Shown here one piece after another: positions 1 through 5,382 of a stretch of DNA of 8,073 nucleotides. The translations under genes and the position numbers were made by a program. Below the pieces are notes generated by a model, which saw only the letters and a program-made list of their open reading frames with translations, had not been told where the DNA came from and did no database searches. Source of the stretch: Methylomonas sp. Its GTDB lineage: Bacteria > Pseudomonadota > Gammaproteobacteria > Methylococcales > Methylomonadaceae. The DNA lies in contig JALSIU010000340.1 of the NCBI GenBank assembly GCA_026989715.1, positions 1-8,073 on the forward strand, given 5' to 3'. Numbering within the stretch: the stretch's first letter is position 1; each line of letters starts with the position of its first letter.

Positions 1-242
1 GTGAAACGGACACAAATTTTTTGTGCCGTAAAATTACAAAAAGAAAAGTACAGGCTAGGCGATACACACCTTAAATAAAAATACCCAAAAAACAAACTAT
101 TTTTTTAGTCCTTAGACTTAAGGACGACATAAAATTCTCAATCCTGACGTACGCTAGCTCAAGTATATTAACGTTTAATTATACACTAACACTCACAAAA
201 ATGATGATAAACAAGCAGATTATCTTTCAGGTAAGATAAAAT
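1..242. other. AT-rich non-coding region with several small hairpins
   Basis: No convincing coding sequence is seen downstream of the yadH stop. The stretch holds several inverted repeats. One is at 7-28 (CGG-a-CACAAA / TTTGTG-CCG, loop TTT). Another is at 108-125 (GTCCTTA / TAAGGAC, 4-nt loop), flanked on its left by a T run at 101-106. A quasi-palindrome lies at 163-184 (GTATA ... TATAC around AACGTT), and a further hairpin sits next to the yadH stop. None matches an RNA family I recognise. It is probably an ordinary spacer at the end of the minus-strand unit. Confidence 0.5.
220..239 (-). terminator. weak candidate terminator hairpin after yadH
   Basis: A perfect 7-bp stem TTATCTT / AAGATAA with a 6-nt loop starts three bases beyond the yadH stop codon. 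On the minus strand it is followed by TCTGCTTGTTTATC, which is only moderately T-rich. The position fits the end of the hydroxylase-yadH transcript, but the stem is AT-rich and the T tract is poor, so intrinsic termination is uncertain. Confidence 0.3.
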
Positions 243-1007
243 TTAAGTCTTAATTCCAACGCCTTTTGCCAATAGCCATAAGCAAAAACCAATTAAGATA
301 ACCACAAAACCAATCACCATCATTAAGGCCATATAAACATCAATATCTGAAATGCCTATCAAGCCATAACGGAAAGCATTGATTAAATATAAAATAGGGT
401 TTCCCAAAGCAACCTGTTGCCAAATATCAGGCAACATAGCAACCGAATAAAAAACGCCACCCAAATAACTTAAAGGCGTTAAAACAAAATTAGGGATAAT
501 GGAAATATCATCAAAACTATCAGCAAAGATTGCATTTACAAAACCGGCCAACGCAAATAAAACAGACGTTAAAACAAACACAAGCACCGTTGGCCACCAA
601 TGCAATACTGATAAATCCGTAAACAACATAGAAATACCGGCAACCACACACCCCACTAAAATGCCGCGCGTGACTCCCCCGCCAATATAACCCGCCAATA
701 TCACCCAATTAGGGACGGGAGCCACCAATAACTCTTCTATATGACGTTGAAATTTAGTCGAGTAAAATGAAGAAACGACATTGGCATAAGAATGACTGAT
801 AACCGACATCAAAATCACCCCCGGTACAATATAATCCATATAGCTCACACCATTTACCAGCCCAATGCGGTCACCAATCAATTTACCAAAAATTAAAAAG
901 TACAAAGAAGTGGTAATTGCGGGCGGTAATAAAGTTTGTGGCCAAATTCGGGTAAATCGGCGAATTTCTTTCACTAAAATGGTTTTTAAAGCAATTGCAT
1001 TATTCAT
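243..1007 (-). CDS. yadH: ABC-2 type transporter permease, YadH family
   Basis: Inner-membrane permease subunit of an ABC exporter; the substrate of YadGH-type systems is not well defined. The 254 aa match the family length (E. coli YadH is about 256 aa) and, from memory, align with it along the whole length. The N-terminus has KEIRRF and IWPQTLLPP. The cytoplasmic coupling segment KFQRHIEELLVAPVP is at about 85-99, and FDDISIIPNFVLTPLSYLGG at about 165-184 precedes the last membrane part. I see about six hydrophobic segments, near 24-45, 58-80, 103-128, 139-162, 168-190 and 226-248. There is no ATP-binding domain. The start codon lies one base after the stop of the upstream hydroxylase (TAATATG) with no clear ribosome binding site, which suggests translational coupling. 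The normally adjacent ATPase gene (yadG) is absent from the window, so the partner must be encoded elsewhere. Confidence 0.93.
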   Translation of the reverse strand: MNNAIALKTILVKEIRRFTRIWPQTLLPPAITTSLYFLIFGKLIGDRIGLVNGVSYMDYIVPGVILMSVISHSYANVVSSFYSTKFQRHIEELLVAPVPNWVILAGYIGGGVTRGILVGCVVAGISMLFTDLSVLHWWPTVLVFVLTSVLFALAGFVNAIFADSFDDISIIPNFVLTPLSYLGGVFYSVAMLPDIWQQVALGNPILYLINAFRYGLIGISDIDVYMALMMVIGFVVILIGFCLWLLAKGVGIKT

Positions 1008-1008
1008 A

Positions 1009-2223
1009 TTAAATAATCGTTTCGCCTTTAGCTAACTTAGGTAAGCGGCCTTCTAAGCCCATCGCGCCACGCATAACTTTATTTTTTAAAGGGGTAATAC
1101 GTTCCGCTAAGCCCAACCCTAAATTCCTTAAAAATTTAACAGGTGCGATTTGATTACTAAAAACACGATAAAACACATCCATAACCGTCATCATTTTTAA
1201 ATTTTCGTGACGGCGCAAACGCTCATAACGCTTTAATACGCTTAAATCGGCAATATTTTTGCCTTTCGCATGTGCCTCCAGTAATACCTCTGCCAACATA
1301 GCCGCATCTAATAGGCCAATATTAACCCCTTGCCCTGCCAAGGGGTTAATCATATGAGCGGCATCCCCTACTAATGCGACCCCCTGTTTAACATAGGCTT
1401 GCGCATGCTGACGTTTTAAAGGAAAACTGGCAACCCCCAATATTTTATTTATTTTCCCTAAGCACTCCGGAAATGTCGCCATCAACTCTGACAATAACTC
1501 CGTAGTAGATAGGCTTTTTAAGTGCCGTACTTCATCAGGTGTGTTGTACCAAACAATTGAACCATAATGCCCCGTTAAAGGTAAAAAGGCTTGTGGCCCT
1601 GTTGGTACAAAGCGTTGCCATGTAATATCTTGCTGTGCATAGTCGGTCTCTACATAAATCACCATAGCATGTTGCTGATAATCCCAACTGGTAACACCTA
1701 TCCCTACCGTTTGTCGTAAGCGCGACTGCCCACCATCAGCCCCTACCATGACTTTAGCCGCAAGGGTACGCCCACTTGCCAAATCAACACGCCCCTTGCC
1801 ATCAACATAATGGATTTGTTTAATCACTTCGGGGCACAAAAATTCTACATTAGCAAATTGCTGCGCCCGCTCCAATAAAGCTAATTGCGTCACACGATTT
1901 TCTACAATATACCCTAAGGCCTCATAATCAATGGTCTCACTATTAAACTCGGTATCACCGGCCGTTTCCCAAACACGCATCCGTTTAAAAGGACAACTAC
2001 GCATATTGATAACGGCATCCCACGCCCCCACCGTTGCCAAAATTTGTTGCGAAGCAATGCTTAAAGCAGAAACCCGTAAATCATGCGCTTGGTCGGCCGA
2101 AAATGCATCCGGCATTGCCTGCTCAATCAGTGCAACCTTTAAGTCGCTATCGCCTAAAGCACACGCAACTGCCGCGCCAACCATCCCGCCACCCACAATC
2201 AACACATCAAATTCATCATTCAT
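1009..2223 (-). CDS. FAD-dependent ubiquinone-biosynthesis hydroxylase (UbiH/UbiF/UbiI-VisC family)
   Basis: Class A flavoprotein monooxygenase that adds a hydroxyl group to the polyprenyl-phenol or benzoquinol ring in aerobic ubiquinone synthesis, using O2 and reduced FAD. The 404 aa match the family length of about 390-405. Visible motifs are the dinucleotide fold GGGMVG (11-16) with acidic E34, DLR (48-50), GADG (161-164), GDAAH (286-290) and NPLAGQGVN (293-301). Several stretches resemble E. coli UbiF from memory: GAWDAVINMR (66-75), GPQAFLPL (209-216), SIVWYNTP (222-229) and FLRNLGLGLAER (364-375). The RRYER-like helix (331-335) and the MGL ending resemble UbiI/VisC. The hydroxylated carbon therefore cannot be assigned, and I give no gene symbol. 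A GGGGA ribosome binding site precedes the ATG. An extended -10 promoter lies about 30 nt upstream, and yadH follows by one base. Confidence 0.92.
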   Translation of the reverse strand: MNDEFDVLIVGGGMVGAAVACALGDSDLKVALIEQAMPDAFSADQAHDLRVSALSIASQQILATVGAWDAVINMRSCPFKRMRVWETAGDTEFNSETIDYEALGYIVENRVTQLALLERAQQFANVEFLCPEVIKQIHYVDGKGRVDLASGRTLAAKVMVGADGGQSRLRQTVGIGVTSWDYQQHAMVIYVETDYAQQDITWQRFVPTGPQAFLPLTGHYGSIVWYNTPDEVRHLKSLSTTELLSELMATFPECLGKINKILGVASFPLKRQHAQAYVKQGVALVGDAAHMINPLAGQGVNIGLLDAAMLAEVLLEAHAKGKNIADLSVLKRYERLRRHENLKMMTVMDVFYRVFSNQIAPVKFLRNLGLGLAERITPLKNKVMRGAMGLEGRLPKLAKGETII

Positions 2224-2307
2224 TTAGCATTCCCCACACAAATTAATGTTTGTCATTATAACACCCGGCCCAGCTCGCTTTTACTTTAAGCCAAGCTTGA
2301 TAAGCAT
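2224..2307 (-). promoter_or_regulatory. extended -10 promoter and ribosome binding site for the hydroxylase-yadH unit
   Basis: On the minus strand the sequence TGTTATAAT (2255-2263) is a perfect extended -10 (TGnTATAAT). It would start transcription near 2248, giving a leader of about 25 nt. The hexamer 17 nt upstream (TAAAAG) is a poor -35, which extended -10 promoters tolerate. GGGGA lies about 8 nt before the ATG as the ribosome binding site. No hairpin with a T tract follows the queC stop, so read-through from queC is also possible. Confidence 0.6.
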
Positions 2308-2991
2308 TCAGCTCTTTCTATTTTGATACCGTGTCGGATCGACCACACCTGCTTGAGAAAACCCTTCGCAACGTAAGCGGCAAGCATCGCACTCTCCACA
2401 GGCTAAACCAGCCGCATCAGCAGCATAACAAGACACGGTATGCGCATAATCCACTCCCAGCTCAATTCCCTGCAATATAATCTCGCCTTTGCTCATATGA
2501 ATAAGCGGGGCATGAATTTGAATCGTATGCCCTTCCACTCCCGCTTTCGTTGCCACATTCGCCAATGCTTGAAATGCCTCTATAAATTGAGGCCGGCAAT
2601 CAGGGTAGCCCGAATAATCCACCGCATTTACACCAATAAAAATATCCTGTACATCCAATACTTCCGCCCAGCCTAAAGCAAATGCCAAAAAGACGGTATT
2701 CCTCGCCGGCACATAGGTAATCGGTATTCCTGCTTGCGGTGCAATCGGCACAGTCAAATCAGCATCAATCAACGCCGACCCCCCCATTGCTCCTAAGCCC
2801 AAACGAATAATTTTGTGCTCAATCACCTGGTATTGAGTAGCTATCTGTTTCGCAAAGGCCAATTCTGCATTATGCTTTTGTCCATAATCAAAGCTTAGTG
2901 CATACACAGCAAAGCCTTGCTGCTGTGCTTTTGCTAAAACCGTGACTGAATCCAAGCCGCCCGATAATAAAATAATTGCTTTTTTTGTCAT
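2308..2991 (-). CDS. queC: 7-cyano-7-deazaguanine synthase QueC
   Basis: ATP-dependent cytoplasmic enzyme that converts 7-carboxy-7-deazaguanine and ammonia to preQ0, the nitrile precursor of queuosine in tRNA. The protein is 227 aa, close to the usual 220-235. It has the PP-loop SGGLDS at 10-15, FDYGQKH near residue 34, YVPARNTVFL in the middle and GYPDCRPQF near residue 129. The zinc site Cys188-x9-Cys198-x2-Cys201-x2-Cys204 is followed by RLRCEGF. I chose the ATG at 2989-2991 because it has a good AAAGAGA ribosome binding site and gives the standard N-terminus MTKKAIILLSGGLDS. The frame extends to a TTG at 3040-3042, but that lies upstream of the probable transcription start. No other queuosine gene is nearby. 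The gene is divergent from hslO. Confidence 0.96.
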   Translation of the reverse strand: MTKKAIILLSGGLDSVTVLAKAQQQGFAVYALSFDYGQKHNAELAFAKQIATQYQVIEHKIIRLGLGAMGGSALIDADLTVPIAPQAGIPITYVPARNTVFLAFALGWAEVLDVQDIFIGVNAVDYSGYPDCRPQFIEAFQALANVATKAGVEGHTIQIHAPLIHMSKGEIILQGIELGVDYAHTVSCYAADAAGLACGECDACRLRCEGFSQAGVVDPTRYQNRKS

Positions 2992-3024
2992 GTTCTCTTT
3001 ACATAGTTTAATTCTGCCATGTGC

Positions 3025-3030
3025 ATTATA
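3025..3030 (-). promoter_or_regulatory. -10 element of the queC promoter
   Basis: A perfect TATAAT is read on the minus strand 34 nt before the queC ATG. Transcription would begin near 3018, with a leader of about 27 nt. The -35 is poor (ATTCCA at 17-nt spacing). The leader is too short to hold a preQ1 or other riboswitch. The placement supports the ATG at 2991 over the upstream TTG at 3042 as the queC start. Confidence 0.5.
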
Positions 3031-3062
3031 CTGAGTTAACAAATCAATGGAATAACAGTGGG

Positions 3063-3099
3063 CTGACAGGGCAAGTAAAGCTATAATAATCCCCTTTTA
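3063..3099 (+). promoter_or_regulatory. hslO promoter region, sigma70-like with a possible sigma32 -10
   Basis: CTGACA at 3063-3068 and AATAAT at 3085-3090 form a sigma70-like pair with a 16-nt spacer, each with one mismatch to consensus. An overlapping perfect TATAAT is at 3082-3087. CCCCTTTTA at 3091-3099 differs at one position from the heat-shock sigma32 -10 consensus CCCCATNTA, but I see no convincing heat-shock -35 (CTTGAAA) at 13-17 nt upstream. Hsp33 is heat-shock controlled in E. coli, so both readings are plausible. No clear ribosome binding site is visible before the hslO ATG. Confidence 0.45.
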
Positions 3100-3120
3100 C
3101 CGTTACACAAAACTCAAACT

Positions 3121-4002
3121 ATGCAAGATAAAGATGTTTTACGCCGTTTCATTTTCAGTGGCTTAGCCATCCGTGGCGAATGGTTAAATTTAACCGACAG
3201 CTGGCAAGCGGCAAAACAACATCACTCATACCCCCAAGCCATTACGCAGCAATTGGGCGAGGCAATCAGCGCAGCCACCTTGCTCTCATCTACCATTAAA
3301 TTTGCAGGCAACTTAATTTTACAAGCCCAAGGTGATGGACCGCTAAAATCATTAGTTGCACAAAGCTCCCACCAAAAAGAAATTCGTGGCTGGGCACGTT
3401 ATGATGACAAAATCGCGGCGGAAAGCTTTGCAGACTTATTAGGTAATGGACGCATGGTACTCACCATTGAACCTAACAAAGGGGAGCCCTATCAAGGTAT
3501 CGTCCCGTTAACAGGTGATAGCATTGCTAGCGCAGTCGAAACTTACTTTACGCAATCTGAGCAATTGAAAACACGCTTATGGATTTTTGCCGACCAACAC
3601 CAAGCCGCCGGTTTGTTGATTCAAGAATTACCCAGCGATACTAATAATCACGAACAAACTCAAGAAGACTGGGGCCGTATTGAGGCCTTAGCCGATACGA
3701 TTACCGAACAGGAATTATTACACCTTTCCTGCGAAGAAGTACTGCACCGCCTCTTCAACCAAGAAACAGTACGCCTTTTTGATGCCGAGCCCGTCACTTT
3801 TAAATGCCGTTGCTCCGCTCAAAAAGTAGCCACAACACTGTTATCACTAGGCCGTACTGCGGTCGATGACATTTTAACAGAGCAACAAGAAATTGTGGCA
3901 GGTTGTGAATTTTGCGGCCAACAATATCACTTTGACACGGTCGATATTGAACGCATTTTCTCCCATAGCCTTGTTGCGCCCCATTCAACAACTCAACATT
4001 AA
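3121..4002 (+). CDS. hslO: Hsp33 redox-regulated holdase chaperone
   Basis: Cytoplasmic chaperone that is inactive when reduced and zinc-bound. In E. coli, peroxide or hypochlorite with unfolding stress oxidises its four cysteines to two disulfides, and it then holds unfolding proteins. The 293 aa match E. coli Hsp33. The N-terminal domain shows FIFSGLAIRGEW (10-21), LQAQGDGPLKSL (67-78), the GNGRMVLTIEP stretch (108-118), YQGIVPL (124-130) and SEQLKTRLW (146-154). The C-terminal redox switch has Cys229-x-Cys231 and Cys262-x2-Cys265, the family pattern. The linker region sits between, and all four zinc ligands are present. The ATG is the natural start by family alignment, although no Shine-Dalgarno sequence is obvious. 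It is the first gene of a run with rlpA (14 nt gap) and oxyR, which places it with peroxide-response genes. Confidence 0.96.
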   Translation: MQDKDVLRRFIFSGLAIRGEWLNLTDSWQAAKQHHSYPQAITQQLGEAISAATLLSSTIKFAGNLILQAQGDGPLKSLVAQSSHQKEIRGWARYDDKIAAESFADLLGNGRMVLTIEPNKGEPYQGIVPLTGDSIASAVETYFTQSEQLKTRLWIFADQHQAAGLLIQELPSDTNNHEQTQEDWGRIEALADTITEQELLHLSCEEVLHRLFNQETVRLFDAEPVTFKCRCSAQKVATTLLSLGRTAVDDILTEQQEIVAGCEFCGQQYHFDTVDIERIFSHSLVAPHSTTQH

Positions 4003-4016
4003 TTAGGAAACCAAAT

Positions 4017-4382
4017 ATGCTAAAAATATCAGCTCGTCGTCACCTTACGTCTTTAACTTTTGTCGCACTTTGCCTGCTCTCCAGCCAATCTATGGCCGAA
4101 GAAGGCATTGCCGCTTATTACGCAAATAAATATCATGGCAGAACAACAGCAAGTGGAGCAATCTATGATAAAAATAAACTAACCGCCGCACATAGAACCT
4201 TAAAGTTTGGCACTCAAGTCAAAGTAACCGACCTTAACAATCATAAATCGGTTATTGTGACTATCAATGATCGCGGTCCTTTTATTAAAAAACGCATCAT
4301 TGATTTATCTTACGCGGCCGCGCAAAAGCTTGATTTACTCAAAGCAGGACTCAGTAAAGTAAGGCTTGAAATCATACAATAA
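4017..4382 (+). CDS. short secreted RlpA-like double-psi beta-barrel protein
   Basis: A 121-aa protein with a Sec signal peptide (positive start, hydrophobic 10-22, probable cleavage S-M-A/E after Ala27) and one RlpA-type double-psi beta-barrel domain filling residues 29-119. Diagnostic stretches are YYANKYHGR (34-42), LTAAHRTLKFGT (55-66), TINDRGPF (82-89) and RIIDLSYAAA (93-102). RlpA proteins are septal or cell-wall factors, and some are lytic transglycosylases acting on naked glycan strands. His59 and Asp85 match two catalytic residues. The third, the Glu of the (S/N)GE motif in Pseudomonas RlpA, is Ala48 here (codon GCA, 4158-4160), so lytic activity is doubtful. There is no SPOR domain and no lipobox (Cys19 is preceded by Leu), unlike full RlpA lipoproteins, so it should be soluble in the periplasm. 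A good AGGAAA ribosome binding site (4005-4010) precedes the ATG, and the stop is 2 nt before oxyR. Confidence 0.88.
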   Translation: MLKISARRHLTSLTFVALCLLSSQSMAEEGIAAYYANKYHGRTTASGAIYDKNKLTAAHRTLKFGTQVKVTDLNNHKSVIVTINDRGPFIKKRIIDLSYAAAQKLDLLKAGLSKVRLEIIQ

Positions 4383-4384
4383 GC

Positions 4385-5287
4385 ATGATTTCCATTAAAC
4401 AACTCAGCTATGCCCTTGCAGTCGAGGAAACCCTGCACTTCAAAAAAGCGGCAGAAACATGCAATATTAGTCAATCAGCCCTCAGTACTGCTCTTAATGA
4501 ATTAGAAAAGCAGCTTGGCCTGAAAATTTTTGAACGCGATAATAAAAAAGTATTAGTCACCCCTCTCGGTAAAAGCGTCTTAGGCCAAGCACGCTCTATT
4601 TTATTAAAAGTTAATGACCTACAACACTTTGCTGAAACGCAAAAATCCCCACTGAGTTACCCTTTAACCATAGGCATAATACCGACCGTTGCCCCCTATA
4701 TTCTTCCAAAACTACTGTCGGCTTTAAATCGGCAATATCCGTCTGCACAACTCAATATTGTCGAAAACCAGTCGCATCTATTGGTAGAAAGCGTCAGAAA
4801 GGGTCACTTAGATGCGGCAATACTCGCCCTTCCTTTTCCTTGCGATGGTATGTTGAGTTTAAAGTTCTGGGAAGAAGATTTTTACTGGATTACCTTAAAA
4901 GGCAATCAATATGCACAGCAACAGGAAATTAGCAGTCAACAGCTAAAAAATTGCAACTTATTATTACTTAAAGAAGGACATTGCCTTAAAGACCATATCC
5001 TAAGCGCATGCCACATGACAGAACAGGTAAAAAATCAAAGCTTTAGTGCAACCAGCCTCACCACACTCACGCAAATGGTATTAGGTGATTTAGGCAGTAC
5101 CTTAATTCCTGCCATGGCCATCGAACAACTCACGTCACAGCACCCCTCTCTTTCGGTGGTTCATCTCGATGAACCCGGGCCACACAGACAACTCGCCTTT
5201 ATTTTACGCCCTAACTTTACCCGCCTTGCAAGTATTGAGCTACTGATTGCGCTATGCAAAGAAGCGCTCAATCAACATACCAAATAA
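4385..5287 (+). CDS. oxyR: OxyR, LysR-family peroxide-sensing transcription regulator
   Basis: DNA-binding regulator that senses H2O2 through a disulfide and activates catalase, peroxiredoxin and related genes. The 300 aa have an N-terminal winged helix-turn-helix (about 1-60; HFKKAAETCNISQSALS at 18-34) and a LysR substrate domain with IGIIPTVAPYILP at 96-108. The two redox cysteines are both present: Cys200 in the motif GHCLKDH and Cys209, nine residues apart as in E. coli (Cys199/Cys208). SATSLTTLTQMV (221-232) matches the OxyR ATSLETLRNMV segment. This goes beyond a generic LysR call. The ATG is 2 nt after the rlpA stop (TAAGCATG) and lacks a ribosome binding site, which suggests coupling to rlpA and transcription from the hslO promoter. 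katG is 95 nt downstream on the same strand and is its likely target. Confidence 0.93.
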   Translation: MISIKQLSYALAVEETLHFKKAAETCNISQSALSTALNELEKQLGLKIFERDNKKVLVTPLGKSVLGQARSILLKVNDLQHFAETQKSPLSYPLTIGIIPTVAPYILPKLLSALNRQYPSAQLNIVENQSHLLVESVRKGHLDAAILALPFPCDGMLSLKFWEEDFYWITLKGNQYAQQQEISSQQLKNCNLLLLKEGHCLKDHILSACHMTEQVKNQSFSATSLTTLTQMVLGDLGSTLIPAMAIEQLTSQHPSLSVVHLDEPGPHRQLAFILRPNFTRLASIELLIALCKEALNQHTK

Positions 5288-5382
5288 CCGAACATAAACT
5301 TCTATTTATTCAAATATACTTATCTCTCGCCTAGGCTTACACTTGACCTTGCTTTATTAATAACCTTCGCAAGGAAATAATC
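5288..5382 (+). promoter_or_regulatory. katG leader: possible -10, palindrome, and hairpin over the ribosome binding site
   Basis: A TATACT (5315-5320) is the best -10, with no good -35 17 nt upstream, as is common for activator-dependent promoters. Fragments such as CTAT (5302-5305) are present, but no full OxyR site of four spaced ATAG/CTAT elements is visible. TTATTAATAA (5354-5363) is a perfect 10-bp palindrome. The ribosome binding site AAGGA (5371-5375) is 7 nt from the ATG. It can pair either as CCTTGC/GCAAGG (5347-5352 with 5369-5374) or as the tight hairpin CCTT-CGC-AAGG (5364-5374). Confidence 0.4.

Noticed and set aside
108..125. Hairpin GTCCTTA/TAAGGAC considered as a terminator
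   Set aside because: The T run lies before the stem on the plus strand and becomes an A run after the stem on the minus strand, so neither direction has terminator layout.
1931..2246. Open frames of 70-98 codons on the plus strand over the hydroxylase start
   Set aside because: They are antisense to the well-supported FAD-binding region, have no ribosome binding site or domain, and overlap each other in different frames.
2992..3018. preQ1 riboswitch in the queC leader
   Set aside because: The likely leader is only about 27 nt and shows no hairpin with an A-rich tail; it is too short for any known preQ1 class.
4017..4100. Lipoprotein signal on the RlpA-like protein
   Set aside because: The only cysteine in the signal region (Cys19) is preceded by Leu instead of Gly, Ala or Ser, and a normal signal peptidase I site S-M-A follows.
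5291..5327. OxyR binding site upstream of katG
   Set aside because: Only isolated CTAT and ATA pieces match; the four spaced ATAG/CTAT elements of the consensus are not there by eye. OxyR sites are degenerate, so this rejects the visible evidence and not the regulation.
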